Of a stretch of DNA of 64,000 bases, positions 23,961-33,434 are shown in pieces. The DNA comes from an uncultured Cellvibrio sp. (lineage in GTDB: Bacteria; Pseudomonadota; Gammaproteobacteria; Pseudomonadales; Cellvibrionaceae). The stretch's first letter is position 1, and each line of letters opens with the position of its first letter. The stretch lies in assembly GCA_937958105.1 (NCBI GenBank), contig CALFXJ010000060.1, positions 1 through 64,000 on the forward strand, read 5' to 3'. The notes beneath the pieces were generated by a model. That model was not told the DNA's origin, did not search any database, and saw only the letters and a list, made by a program, of their open reading frames with translations. The translations under genes and the position numbers were made by a program.

Positions 23961-26867
23961 ATGATCTTAGCGCTCCTTATACTGCTCCCGCTCGTCGGAA
24001 GCCTGATCGCGGCCCTGCTGCCGTCCAACGCGCGTAACCGCGAGGCTTGGCTGTCCGGCAGCGTATCGCTCACAGGGTTGGCAGTGGCAGCCTGGCAATT
24101 CCCGGCAATCAAGGATGGTCAAGTAATTCGCCATGAGTTCACTTGGCTCCCCGAGTACGGTCTGAATCTGGTGTTTCGGCTGGACGCTCTGTCATGGCTG
24201 TTCACCATCCTCGTTCTGGGAATCGGCTTCCTCGTCGTGTTGTACGCCCGTTACTACATGTCGCCGAAGGATCCGGTACCACGGTTCTTCTCGTTCCTTT
24301 TGGCTTTCATGACCGCGATGCTGGGGGTTGTCCTTTCTGGAAACCTCATCCAGCTGGTGCTTTTCTGGGAGCTGACGAGTATTACTTCGTTCCTGCTCAT
24401 CGGTTACTGGCATCACCGGGTAGACGCTAGAAAAGGCGCACGCATGGCATTCACCATTACGGGTGCAGGAGGCCTGTGTCTGCTGGCCGGTGTGCTGCTG
24501 CTGGGACAAATTGTAGGCAGCTATGACCTGGATGTCGTATTGGCTTCAGGCGATCTGATCCGCAATCATGAGTGGTACCGCCCTGTTCTGGTTCTGATAG
24601 CCCTTGGTGCGTTAACCAAAAGTGCCCAGTTCCCCTTTCATTTCTGGCTGCCCCATGCGATGGCTGCCCCCACACCGGTCTCGGCTTATCTGCACTCTGC
24701 CACCATGGTGAAGGCCGGTATATTTCTACTGATGCGTATGTGGCCGGTGCTGTCAGGCACGCAGGAATGGGTATGGCTGGTTGCGGGTGCGGGAGTCTGC
24801 ACCATGCTGATCGGCTCCTTCTTTGCTATCTTCCAGCACGACCTTAAAGGCCTGCTGGCCTACTCCACCATCAGCCATCTGGGCCTGATTACCGTACTGC
24901 TCGGAATCAGTACTCCGCTGGGTATCGTGGCTGCCATTTTCCATACCATGAACCATGCGATCTTCAAGGCATCATTGTTCATGGCGGCGGGCATCATCGA
25001 CCATGAAAGCCAGACTCGCGATATTCGGATTCTGAGTGGTTTGTATTCCATGCTTCCGATTACCGCTACCCTGGCCATTGTCGCCAGTGCTTCGATGGCG
25101 GGTGTGCCCTTATTAAATGGTTTTCTGTCGAAAGAAATGTTTTTCGCAGAGGCGGTGCAGATCGGTGGCACAGACAACTGGTGGATGTCCTGGGCAGCCT
25201 TGGCCATGGGTATCTTCAGCGTGGCTTACTCGTTGCGCTTTATCAGCGTCTTCTTTGGTCCGAAGGCCGAAGACCTGCCCCAGATTCCTCACGAACCTCC
25301 GCAATGGATGCGCTTTCCTGTGGAGCTGCTCGTGTTGCTTTGTCTGGTGGTCGGCATAATCCCCGCCTTGAGCGTGGGCCCGATTCTGGAGAGTGCGGTT
25401 ATCGCCCTGCTTGGGGATCGGGCACCGATTTACAATCTGGCTGTGTGGCATGGTTTCAACTTGCCGTTAATGATGAGTATTGCTGCTCTGGTGTGCGGTG
25501 TAACGCTGTATTTCATCTTGCGCCAGTTCTTCGATTTGAGAAACCGTACCCAAGTCCCGGTTCTGCATCCCATCAAGGGCATCAAGATCTTCGACAGTAT
25601 CCTGCAAAATGCCACCGTGGCGGCTGAAGGTTTACTCAAGGTGGTCGCGACCCGCCACCTGCAACCACAGTTCATGATTATTCTTATCGGACTCCTTGGT
25701 GCCCTGTTGCTGATTGTGCCGCTCCTGTCGGAGTTACAGCTGCAGGATGTATCAGCAATCGATCCCTTTTTTGCCGTTCTCTGGATAATTGGTGGAGCTT
25801 GCGCAGTGGCTGCCGCCTGGAGCGCCAAGTATCACCGCCTGGCCGCTCTGCTGTTGATTGGTGGAACCGGCCTGGCTACAAGCGTGACATTTCTGATGCT
25901 GTCGGCGCCGGATCTCGCTTTAACACAGCTGATGGTAGAAACCGTCACAACGGTATTGATCCTGCTGGGCCTGCGCTGGTTGCCTCCACGGCTCGCATCC
26001 ATGGAAAAGGAGCTGTACGAGCACATTCCCATGCGCGTTCGTCTTCGGCGTGGCCGGGATTTTTTCATTGCCGTGTTCTGCGGTCTGATGATTGCCGTCG
26101 TCAGCTGTATTGCGCTGTTAAGTCCGCGCGGTGAAAGTATTTCAGAGTTCTTTCTGCTGAAGTCACTGCCGGAAGGCGGCGGCACCAACGTAGTTAACGT
26201 CTTGCTGGTTGATTTCCGGGGCTTTGATACCTTTGGGGAAATTACGGTTCTGGCTATTGTGGCACTCACAGTATTTGCCCTGCTGCGACGCTTCCGACCC
26301 GCACCAGAAAGTGCTGTTGCCCCTCGGCAACAAACCAATGCCGTTGATCCGGCGGTGCAGCAAACCACCGCCGAGCATGTGGCGCTGGGTTACATGAGGA
26401 TTCCGGCAGTTTACCTCCGGTTTTTGCTGCCGTTTATGGCGATGGTTGCTATCTACTTCTTTTTACGTGGACATAACCTTCCCGGGGGCGGCTTTGTAGC
26501 CGGGCTTATCTTTTCAACTGCGGTTATCCTCCAATACATGCTGGCCGGAACTATCTGGGTGGAATCCCGGTTGCGGATGCAGCCATACAAATGGATTGCC
26601 TGGGGCCTTCTCATCGCTGGAACCACCGGACTGGGAGCCTGGTTCCTGGGCTACCCTTTCCTCACCAGCCATACCGCTCACGTGACCCTGCCATTACTGG
26701 GGGAGCTGCATCTGCCAAGTGCATTCATGTTCGATGTCGGTGTGTTCATGGTAGTGGTGGGGTCCACCATGTTGATCCTGATCGCGCTTTCCCACCAGAC
26801 TCTGCGCAGTCACCGGCAATCAAGCCCCCCTGAGAAAGATGCACTCTCGTTAAGGAGCTCTATCTAA
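23961..26867 (+). CDS. mrpA: Mrp Na+/H+ antiporter subunit A fused to B (MrpAB)
   Basis: This 968-residue polytopic membrane protein has an N-terminal part related to complex I NuoL, with the conserved glutamate ELTSITSFLLIGYWHH and the lysine-containing ALTKSAQFPFHFWLPHAM segment of the proton channel. The last 160 residues are MrpB, with the typical FFLRGHNLPGGGFVAGL. Fusion of A and B defines the six-gene group-2 Mrp systems. The complex expels Na+ (or K+/Li+) in exchange for protons and supports pH and salt tolerance, as expected in a marine organism. The stop codon overlaps the mrpC start (TAATG). Confidence 0.95.
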   Translation: MILALLILLPLVGSLIAALLPSNARNREAWLSGSVSLTGLAVAAWQFPAIKDGQVIRHEFTWLPEYGLNLVFRLDALSWLFTILVLGIGFLVVLYARYYMSPKDPVPRFFSFLLAFMTAMLGVVLSGNLIQLVLFWELTSITSFLLIGYWHHRVDARKGARMAFTITGAGGLCLLAGVLLLGQIVGSYDLDVVLASGDLIRNHEWYRPVLVLIALGALTKSAQFPFHFWLPHAMAAPTPVSAYLHSATMVKAGIFLLMRMWPVLSGTQEWVWLVAGAGVCTMLIGSFFAIFQHDLKGLLAYSTISHLGLITVLLGISTPLGIVAAIFHTMNHAIFKASLFMAAGIIDHESQTRDIRILSGLYSMLPITATLAIVASASMAGVPLLNGFLSKEMFFAEAVQIGGTDNWWMSWAALAMGIFSVAYSLRFISVFFGPKAEDLPQIPHEPPQWMRFPVELLVLLCLVVGIIPALSVGPILESAVIALLGDRAPIYNLAVWHGFNLPLMMSIAALVCGVTLYFILRQFFDLRNRTQVPVLHPIKGIKIFDSILQNATVAAEGLLKVVATRHLQPQFMIILIGLLGALLLIVPLLSELQLQDVSAIDPFFAVLWIIGGACAVAAAWSAKYHRLAALLLIGGTGLATSVTFLMLSAPDLALTQLMVETVTTVLILLGLRWLPPRLASMEKELYEHIPMRVRLRRGRDFFIAVFCGLMIAVVSCIALLSPRGESISEFFLLKSLPEGGGTNVVNVLLVDFRGFDTFGEITVLAIVALTVFALLRRFRPAPESAVAPRQQTNAVDPAVQQTTAEHVALGYMRIPAVYLRFLLPFMAMVAIYFFLRGHNLPGGGFVAGLIFSTAVILQYMLAGTIWVESRLRMQPYKWIAWGLLIAGTTGLGAWFLGYPFLTSHTAHVTLPLLGELHLPSAFMFDVGVFMVVVGSTMLILIALSHQTLRSHRQSSPPEKDALSLRSSI

Positions 26868-27211
26868 TGGAAATCATCCTGGCTGCTGCAATCGGCGTAT
26901 TGTTTGGATCGGGAGTATGGCTGATCCTCCGTCCACGCTCTTTCCAGGTCCTGACCGGCCTGCTGCTGATGTCCTATGCAGTCAACCTGTTCATCTTCAG
27001 CATGGGTCTGGTCTGGATTGATAAACCGCCGCTGATCGAGAATGCCGAGGCTCTCAATCCTGCTGACTTTGCCGACCCTCTGCCTCAGGCACTGGTCCTC
27101 ACCGCGATTGTTATCGGCTTTGCCACCACGGCGTTATATTTGGTGCTGATGCTGGGTTCCCGTGGCCTGACCGGCACTGACCATGTTGATGGTGTGGAAC
27201 CTCCGCAATGA
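26867..27211 (+). CDS. mrpC: Mrp antiporter subunit C
   Basis: This 114-residue membrane protein is related to NuoK, with three hydrophobic helices. It shows the MrpC pattern: SGVWLILRPRSFQVLTGL in helix 1, LLLMSYAVNLFIF in helix 2 and DPLPQALVLTAIVIGFA in helix 3. It is part of the hetero-oligomeric cation/proton antiporter. Its start overlaps the mrpAB stop and its stop overlaps the mrpD start (ATGA), indicating translational coupling. Confidence 0.95.
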   Translation: MEIILAAAIGVLFGSGVWLILRPRSFQVLTGLLLMSYAVNLFIFSMGLVWIDKPPLIENAEALNPADFADPLPQALVLTAIVIGFATTALYLVLMLGSRGLTGTDHVDGVEPPQ

Positions 27212-28854
27212 CCTTAAGCTGGATTCAACAATTAATTCTGGTCCCTGTACTGTTACCACTGTTCACGGGGACGTTGCTCATCGTCCTGAACGAGAGCCGC
27301 GACCGTTTGAAGTTCGCGGTTAATGTCGGATCACTGGTTCTGTTACTGGGAACGTCTCTCACGCTTCTTTGGTATACCGACCAGGGATTATGGCCCGCCA
27401 GTTTTGGCGTCTACCTGGCCGCCAACTGGGCCGCACCTTTTGGTATCGCCTTGGTACTTGATCGTCTGGCCGCCCTGATGCTGTTGCTTACGGTGGTGCT
27501 GGCAGCCTGTTCTCTGCTTTATTCAATGAAACGATGGAGCCGGATCGGCGTTCATTTTCACTCGCTGTTCCAGTTCCTGCTCATGGGATTGAACGGGGCT
27601 TTTCTGACCCACGACTTATTCAATCTGTTCGTTTTTTTTGAAGTGATGCTGGCGGCCTCTTATGGTCTGTTGCTGCACGGCTATAACATCCATCGCATTC
27701 GGGCAAGTATGCAGTTTGTTGCCATAAATCTGGTGGCTTCGTTGTTATTTCTGATTGGTGTTGCGCTGATATACGCTCACACTGGCACACTGAATATGGC
27801 CGATCTCGCCTCACGTGTCAGAGAACTGGATGCAACGCAATTAGGCCTGTTGCAGGTTGGCATGACAACCTTGCTCATCGTCTTTCTGATTAAGAGCGCT
27901 ATGTGGCCACTCGGCTTCTGGTTGCCCGCTGCCTACTCCGCTGCATCTCCACCGGTGGCTGCGATGTTCGTCCTGATGACCAAGGTGGGCGTATATGCCA
28001 GTCTGCGAATCTGGCTGCTGGTTTTCTCCGACGACTCAGGAAATGTTTCTACACTGGGCACTGATATCCTGTTCTGGGGTGGTCTTGCGACGGTGATATT
28101 CGGTGCGGTCGGTATGCTGGCCAGTGAACAGCACAGGCAGCTCGGCAGCTATGCTGCAGTCATATCATCAGGCACTCTGCTGGCGGCGATCGGCCTTGGG
28201 GTGGGACCATTGGTACCGGCACTGCTGTTTTATCTGGTGAGTTCCACGCTGGCTGTAGGAGCATTCATGCTGCTAAGTGAGCTGATCGACCGCAGCCGCA
28301 ATCCAATTCAGGCGATGCTGGAGATTACGAAAGAGGCTTTTGAGTTTGAGGAAGCACCAGAGCAGCCCGTTGGTATCGGCATACCGGGTGCTGTGGCTTT
28401 TGTAGGTACGGCGTTTATTGGCTGTGCCCTGATCATTGCCGGGCTGCCCCCTTTATCCGGTTTCATTGCGAAGTTCAGCATGTTTCACTCCATCCTGAGT
28501 GCGATGGGAGATGACGCAGTCGGAACACTGGCCATTCTTTTTATCATCCTGGTGATTAGCTCCGGTCTGGTGGCCATCATCGCTCTGATAGGCTACGGCA
28601 TCCGTACCTTCTGGGGGAGCGGCATGGCCCGCCCGCGGCTATATATTTCAGAGGTGCTGCCGATCGGCATATTGCTCGTGATGTGCGTACTTCTCACGCT
28701 GTTCCCGGGGCAGACACTCTCTTACCTGGAGAGAACCAGTGATGAACTGCATCGGCCGGAGCTTTATATTGAAAGCGTTCTCTCCGCAGCGATAGTTGGT
28801 GAGCATGTAACACCGGATGAAGCGGGTCTGGAGACAATAGGAGAGCCTCAATGA
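27208..28854 (+). CDS. mrpD: Mrp antiporter subunit D
   Basis: This 548-residue polytopic protein is related to complex I NuoM/NuoN. The conserved glutamate lies in LFNLFVFFEVMLAASYGLLL and the lysine in FLIKSAMWPLGFWLP, both part of the proton path. LPPLSGFIAKF late in the protein is also typical of the family. MrpD and MrpA are the two antiporter-like subunits of the complex. It overlaps mrpC and mrpE by ATGA at both ends. Confidence 0.95.
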   Translation: MTLSWIQQLILVPVLLPLFTGTLLIVLNESRDRLKFAVNVGSLVLLLGTSLTLLWYTDQGLWPASFGVYLAANWAAPFGIALVLDRLAALMLLLTVVLAACSLLYSMKRWSRIGVHFHSLFQFLLMGLNGAFLTHDLFNLFVFFEVMLAASYGLLLHGYNIHRIRASMQFVAINLVASLLFLIGVALIYAHTGTLNMADLASRVRELDATQLGLLQVGMTTLLIVFLIKSAMWPLGFWLPAAYSAASPPVAAMFVLMTKVGVYASLRIWLLVFSDDSGNVSTLGTDILFWGGLATVIFGAVGMLASEQHRQLGSYAAVISSGTLLAAIGLGVGPLVPALLFYLVSSTLAVGAFMLLSELIDRSRNPIQAMLEITKEAFEFEEAPEQPVGIGIPGAVAFVGTAFIGCALIIAGLPPLSGFIAKFSMFHSILSAMGDDAVGTLAILFIILVISSGLVAIIALIGYGIRTFWGSGMARPRLYISEVLPIGILLVMCVLLTLFPGQTLSYLERTSDELHRPELYIESVLSAAIVGEHVTPDEAGLETIGEPQ

Positions 28855-29357
28855 ACATCAAACGATGGCTGCCCTTGCCATTTACATCGTCCATGTTGTT
28901 TATCACCTGGCTGCTGTTAAACCAAAGCATCGAACCCAGCCACTTGTTGCTGGGGCTGTTGCTTGCCCTGGGTCTGCCCCTGCTTGTTCTCCCTCTGCAG
29001 CCTTTAAAAGACCCCTATTTTGCCAAGCCTTTGGCTTTGATCCGTCTGCTGGCTGGCGCTCTGGTGGAAATCATCCGTTCCTGCTTTAACGTAAGCCGCA
29101 TCATCCTGTTCCGCGCAAAAGGTTTGAAGTCTCAATTTATCCGCGTGCCTCTGGACCTTCAAAACCCTCACGGTTTGGCACTGTTGTCCTGCCTGATCAA
29201 TTCAACACCAGGGACCATATGGGTAGAAATTCTCGCGGACCATGAGCTGGCGTTGCACGTCTTTGATCTTCACGATGAGCAGTGGTGGATCGACACTATT
29301 AAGACTCAGTACGAACAACCGCTTATCGAAATTTTCGAGGGAGGCAAATCCACATGA
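28851..29357 (+). CDS. mrpE: Mrp antiporter subunit E
   Basis: This 168-residue protein has two or three N-terminal membrane helices and a cytoplasmic C-terminal domain. The MrpE motif appears as LLSCLINSTPGTIWVEI, followed by LALHVFDLHD. The subunit has no complex I counterpart and is needed for assembly or stability of the antiporter. ATGA overlaps occur with mrpD and mrpF. Confidence 0.93.
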   Translation: MNIKRWLPLPFTSSMLFITWLLLNQSIEPSHLLLGLLLALGLPLLVLPLQPLKDPYFAKPLALIRLLAGALVEIIRSCFNVSRIILFRAKGLKSQFIRVPLDLQNPHGLALLSCLINSTPGTIWVEILADHELALHVFDLHDEQWWIDTIKTQYEQPLIEIFEGGKST

Positions 29358-29632
29358 CGATGCTGTTGCAGTTTTCCATGGATTTCGTATTGGCGTGTGT
29401 GATAATTGCGATGCTGTTCTGCACAGTAAGGTTACTGTTAGGACCTTCTGCTCAGGATCGAATCCTCGCGCTGGACACGCTGTGGATGTGCGGAATGCTG
29501 CTGGCCCTGGTACTGGGCATAAAGTTTGGCAGCCAGATTTATTTTGAGGCCGCATTGTTGATTGCATTAACCAGTTTCGTCTCTACGGTCGCCCTGGCTA
29601 AATTTCTCATGCGTGGAGAAGTAATCGAATGA
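29354..29632 (+). CDS. mrpF: Mrp antiporter subunit F
   Basis: This 92-residue protein has three membrane helices and carries the conserved LGPSAQDRILALDTL loop with the aspartates typical of MrpF. It overlaps mrpE and mrpG by ATGA. It is an essential small subunit of the cation/proton antiporter. Confidence 0.93.
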   Translation: MTMLLQFSMDFVLACVIIAMLFCTVRLLLGPSAQDRILALDTLWMCGMLLALVLGIKFGSQIYFEAALLIALTSFVSTVALAKFLMRGEVIE

Positions 29633-30000
29633 CAGAAATTGCTGATTTACCCGCTTGGGCCGCCCTGCCCGTCGCGTTCCTGCTGATTCTCGGTGGCTGC
29701 ATCATTGTTATCGGGACCTTAGGACTCATGCGTCTGCCTAACTTTTACCAACGTATCCATGGACCGGCGATCACCATTACACTGGGCGCCGGCTGTGTAC
29801 TTATCGCCTCGATGATTTATTTTTCCACCACGCAATCACGACTGGTGGTTCATGAATTGCTCATCTCGTTCTTTATCTTGCTGACAGCGCCGGTGGTGTC
29901 GATGCTGCTTGCTCGAGCTGCTGTGTACCGCGATTTGCGCGGGCAGAAACGTGGTTTTGAAGCTGTGGGAGGTGAAGTCTATCGGCACCCGAAAGAGTGA
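29629..30000 (+). CDS. mrpG: Mrp antiporter subunit G
   Basis: This 123-residue protein has three hydrophobic helices with the MrpG pattern GTLGLMRLPNFYQRIHGPA between the first two. It is the last gene of the six-gene Mrp operon. It converges with the type VI-associated TIGR02270-like gene, leaving 84 bp in which I see no clear terminator. Confidence 0.93.
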   Translation: MTEIADLPAWAALPVAFLLILGGCIIVIGTLGLMRLPNFYQRIHGPAITITLGAGCVLIASMIYFSTTQSRLVVHELLISFFILLTAPVVSMLLARAAVYRDLRGQKRGFEAVGGEVYRHPKE

Positions 30001-30084
30001 GTATTTCATCTGCAAGCCACCGGGATATCGGCGAGCTTATACCCGCCGCGAGTCGGTGTTCCTACAGTACCGTTCATCGACGGG

Positions 30085-31371
30085 TTACTGCGCATTACTC
30101 TTAGCAGCATGATTAAATAAGAACTGTCCCGGTTCGGACAGGGCCAGATGGAGTGCCGCACGGGCTCGCTGGCGCTGCCTGCCAGCGGAAAATATTTGTC
30201 TGAAATGATTTCCCGCATCATCTGCTGTTAACATTTTCCCCATAAAGTAACGCTGTCCATGCGCAAATCGTTGCTGATACTTTTGCCACACTGCAGATAC
30301 TTTATCTACATCAGGAAATGGCAGATTCTTATCATCATCAAGCTCCAGCGATTCATTCTGTGCACCATCATCCGGCAACACCTCTTCAAGCTCCGGAATA
30401 TCTTCCAGCACCAGTTTATGCTCTTCCAGATCGATGCCGGTAATCGTGGTAAATGCTTCACCTGCCAACCGAGACAAGGCGGGAATGCGCATCTGTGACA
30501 GTAACCAGTTGATGACCTGAGGATCACCAAAGGTCGCTGCAGCTTTTATCGCGGTTCGTTGATCCTTCGAATCCTTACTCAATTGAGAGATCCATCTACG
30601 CGCGTTCTCTGTAGAAACAGCAGAGAAGCACAGCTCCAATGCATGGGAATGATGAGGGTTGTGGCTGAAGACCCAGGACTCCAGCTGCACAGCCTGGGAC
30701 CTATCGCCCAACATAATCTGTGACCAGATAGCCCAGAATCTGGCAGCATCACTTTCTGCCATCGCCCCAGCGCGGAGAGCTGGCAATAGATCGAACCGTT
30801 TGATCTCGCCCACCAGCCTCAACGCGCGGGCATAGAGCAACTCGTGGTTCATACAATCCTCACGTTGCAGGATTTGTGTGAGAAATTCGCGCGGATCTTC
30901 GCGTCGTGCGCTGCAAACTGCTATTGCCAGATATTTGTGATTTAAATCTTTGCTGGTTAGAAACTTCTTAACCCAGGAATGGACCAGCCGCCCAGGCAGC
31001 CAGGCCAGCGCAGAGGAGAGACCTTTGAATGTCTCGGTATTGAGCAGCCCATATTCAACCACGGTTTGAATTTTACGGACGTCCAGGCTTCTGAAGGCCA
31101 GGATAGTCGCCACGAAAGACTCACCGGCCTGCTGGAATGTCGATAATGCTCTCTCACAGATTTCCCAAGACTCTTCGGGTGCTGACATCAATGCATCAAG
31201 CAAAGCATCAATTCGTTCATCCAGCTCTGTTAAATCATGAAAAAAATAATGCGGCTGGGTTACCGCATTGTCGCGCAGCAGCCAGAGGAACGCTGCATCA
31301 TCAGCATACTGGTCGTAGAAATGAAGATAACCACTCAATAAATTCGGAGCGGATTCAACGGCGTTATTCAT
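30085..31371 (-). CDS. TIGR02270-type T6SS-associated HEAT-like repeat protein
   Basis: This 428-residue soluble protein is rich in paired alpha helices of HEAT type across residues 90-330. An acidic insertion (LDDDKNLPFPDVDK) precedes a C-terminal segment rich in Arg and Gln. Start LLSGYLHFYDQYADDAAFLWLLRD resembles the TIGR02270 family, whose members are usually encoded with VgrG, DUF2169 and DUF4150 genes. No enzyme motif is visible. It lies 8 bp after the DUF4150 gene at the end of the VgrG unit. It may be a loading adaptor or chaperone for cargo on the spike, or possibly an immunity protein. The role is inferred only from position. Confidence 0.7.
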   Translation of the reverse strand: MNNAVESAPNLLSGYLHFYDQYADDAAFLWLLRDNAVTQPHYFFHDLTELDERIDALLDALMSAPEESWEICERALSTFQQAGESFVATILAFRSLDVRKIQTVVEYGLLNTETFKGLSSALAWLPGRLVHSWVKKFLTSKDLNHKYLAIAVCSARREDPREFLTQILQREDCMNHELLYARALRLVGEIKRFDLLPALRAGAMAESDAARFWAIWSQIMLGDRSQAVQLESWVFSHNPHHSHALELCFSAVSTENARRWISQLSKDSKDQRTAIKAAATFGDPQVINWLLSQMRIPALSRLAGEAFTTITGIDLEEHKLVLEDIPELEEVLPDDGAQNESLELDDDKNLPFPDVDKVSAVWQKYQQRFAHGQRYFMGKMLTADDAGNHFRQIFSAGRQRQRARAALHLALSEPGQFLFNHAAKSNAQ

Positions 31372-31379
31372 TGCTATCG

Positions 31380-31760
31380 TTAACCCATAATATTCTTTTT
31401 GTTATGAAAAAGTGGATCGCCAAGTCTGCATACATTTTTGCCTTCGAATTTTACATCGAAGGAATACATCATAAACTCGCATACTCCCATCTGGTCACTG
31501 CTTATAACCCCTTTGGCAGTTCCCGGTTCATCACCGGAACTCCTGGAGTACTGCGCGCCTTTTACCATTGGCATCTTCCCATCCGTCGTAACCGATTTTG
31601 GACCCTTACTGGTGTCTGCTGACTTGCCTATGTTGGGATAAGGAATCGGAACAGGTCCACCGGGTGTAGGTGTCTTGCACACATCAGGAAACACCGGACT
31701 CATTCCCCCGCTACCTTTGTGAGCGATGCCACGGGTATTACAAAAGGTTGTCTGGGCCAT
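31380..31760 (-). CDS. DUF4150 / PAAR-like T6SS tip protein
   Basis: This 126-residue protein starts with a PAAR-like block containing VFPDVCKTPTPGGPVPIPYPN, the DUF4150 signature, followed by glycine-rich loops and the conserved cysteines of LGDPLFH-type ends. Many DUF4150 proteins carry a C-terminal toxin. This one stops after the tip domain, so it is a bare cap. It should sharpen the VgrG trimer and dock a separate effector. It lies 15 bp from the DUF2169 gene, which often encodes its partner. Confidence 0.82.
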   Translation of the reverse strand: MAQTTFCNTRGIAHKGSGGMSPVFPDVCKTPTPGGPVPIPYPNIGKSADTSKGPKSVTTDGKMPMVKGAQYSRSSGDEPGTAKGVISSDQMGVCEFMMYSFDVKFEGKNVCRLGDPLFHNKKNIMG

Positions 31761-31775
31761 TGCCGCGTTCCTCTT

Positions 31776-32768
31776 TTATCGAGACAGACTGATAAAAATC
31801 TGCTGGATATTCAACATTTTCTTGTCGCATGGCAAGGCCGCACGCCACACCATCGACAGGCGTAACTGGTTTGGCTCCAGGAGCAATGTTTCCAGGTTAA
31901 ACGCCGATGAATGCTCTGCGTTGCTCACCGTTATGCGATTATGCAGTCTGATTTGTGGCAGTTGAAAACTTATCTCACCTGAAGGATGCATTCCTCGAAT
32001 GCTGACCATTTCTCCCCCCTGAAGATAGCCGGGATAAATCAGGTCAGGATGCGCGCTGTTCATAAAAGCTGGTTGATAGTCTGCCGGCAGGTAGGGTGCT
32101 CGGGTCTGCTGCCAGGTTTCATCGTAGGTGCCCGCCAGCTCCACGCGTGGTTGCCAGTGTGCTGCAACCGGGCCAAAGCAGGCCGGTGATGGAACCTCCT
32201 CCATGCTTTGAATGAGCTGTGATGGACATTCCAGGTTGGGCAACGCCATTCCTTCCATTTCAGCCCGGGTTTTTCGTCCGGCAAATCCTTTACCAACCGG
32301 ATTATGTTCTTCAGCCGCTCTCACCTGCCCGTCCGCAATATCTACTCCGCCGAAGGCGCGCTCATATACTAAAGGCATACGGGTAAAAGGTTCCGGCGAA
32401 GTTATATGGCCCTGACGCCAGTAACGATCACCGAAGACGCGCACTGTCTTACTGACCGCCCCTACCTGAACGCTCACATCCAGATGGCGCACCGGCTGCT
32501 GATCTCGGGCGCAGGCATAACCATTGACGATGATATCTGAGGCACTCTTGCCTATATGGTAATCCGAGGGATATCGCAAACTGGAACTTTGAGGGTCTCC
32601 CCAAAAAACATCAGTCTCCTGCAGAGGCAATTGCTGTTCGTGCAGCGTCCACTGCGGACCGATGTTGAAGGTCGCCTTGACCATAGTAAACAGCGTATCC
32701 ACACCCTGCTCATTGGGAAGCACGGCAAATGCGGCGGAAAAAGGCGTTGCGTTCTTAAGCTGTAGCAT
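31776..32768 (-). CDS. DUF2169 domain protein (T6SS spike adaptor)
   Basis: This 330-residue protein starts at the ATG at 32768 (an upstream TTG is unlikely). It opens with LKNATPFSAAF and has the DUF2169 patterns VVKATFNIGP-like (MVKATFNIGP), VFGDRYWRQG and YERAFGG. The family is nearly always encoded between VgrG and DUF4150 proteins and is thought to help load tip-associated effectors. No transmembrane segment or signal peptide is seen. Function as an adaptor is family knowledge plus context. Confidence 0.8.
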   Translation of the reverse strand: MLQLKNATPFSAAFAVLPNEQGVDTLFTMVKATFNIGPQWTLHEQQLPLQETDVFWGDPQSSSLRYPSDYHIGKSASDIIVNGYACARDQQPVRHLDVSVQVGAVSKTVRVFGDRYWRQGHITSPEPFTRMPLVYERAFGGVDIADGQVRAAEEHNPVGKGFAGRKTRAEMEGMALPNLECPSQLIQSMEEVPSPACFGPVAAHWQPRVELAGTYDETWQQTRAPYLPADYQPAFMNSAHPDLIYPGYLQGGEMVSIRGMHPSGEISFQLPQIRLHNRITVSNAEHSSAFNLETLLLEPNQLRLSMVWRAALPCDKKMLNIQQIFISLSR

Positions 32769-32842
32769 GTGCAGGCTCAACTGAGCGAATATCTGTGATT
32801 TGAGAAATGGCCATCCTTCAGCAAAGGTCCCTTCCTGGTATT

Positions 32843-33430
32843 TTAATTAACTTCTACTGATCCGCCGAGAATTCTATTGACACCGGAGGCACGACTGAGC
32901 AGATATTTACCTCGAATAACAATCTTTCCGTTGCGCTGGAGCGTAATGCTGGATTCTCCACATGAAAGAACCACCTCATTCTCTCCCTCTATCACGACTC
33001 TTTTACCATCTACCTTCACACTGTCTGCCATCAGTGATTTAGCTTCAAGTTCCTTCGCAGGCAGCAATGAAAGCTCTTCAAAAATTTCCTGATCGTCTGA
33101 AGCAGCGGCCGGATTATCTGAAGCTATATAGTTGTCCAGCAGCTGATATAAGGGGCTGTATATCAAGCCAAGCAGAACAGGCTGATGAATATCGCCGTTA
33201 GCAAAGAGCAAGGCAACCTGCCTGCCTACATCAGCCATAGACACGGCCACAGTCGTAATGGCTGCACGACTCTCCCCGGCGGGACACTGCGGGTAACGCA
33301 CCAGAGGACGCCCCTGGGCGTCTAATCCTGTGAGCGTTCCCAGCACTATTTCCCCCGGTGGAAGCACTTCCTGCGTGCCTTCGACAACATCTGCTTCCGT
33401 GGAGCTGGACGTATGATTAATCGGCATCAT
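32843..33430 (-). CDS. DUF6484 domain protein of the VgrG cluster
   Basis: This 195-residue protein has an N-terminal OB-like domain (about 25-95) with IVLGTLTGLDAQGRPLVRYP and VALLFANGDIHQPVLLG, the DUF6484 pattern resembling the gp5 OB-fold of VgrG. A spacer follows, then a short beta-rich tail with ITLQRNGKIVIRGKYLLSR, like the end of a VgrG-type beta-helix. It starts 4 bp after vgrG. It could sit on the spike or act as a small VgrG-like adaptor. The exact role is unknown. Confidence 0.7.
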   Translation of the reverse strand: MMPINHTSSSTEADVVEGTQEVLPPGEIVLGTLTGLDAQGRPLVRYPQCPAGESRAAITTVAVSMADVGRQVALLFANGDIHQPVLLGLIYSPLYQLLDNYIASDNPAAASDDQEIFEELSLLPAKELEAKSLMADSVKVDGKRVVIEGENEVVLSCGESSITLQRNGKIVIRGKYLLSRASGVNRILGGSVEVN

Positions 33431-33434
33431 GGCT

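Noticed and set aside
25832..26368. Minus-strand open frame of 178 codons opposite mrpA
   Set aside because: Shadow of a highly conserved antiporter gene; composition is Arg/Ser-rich without structure.
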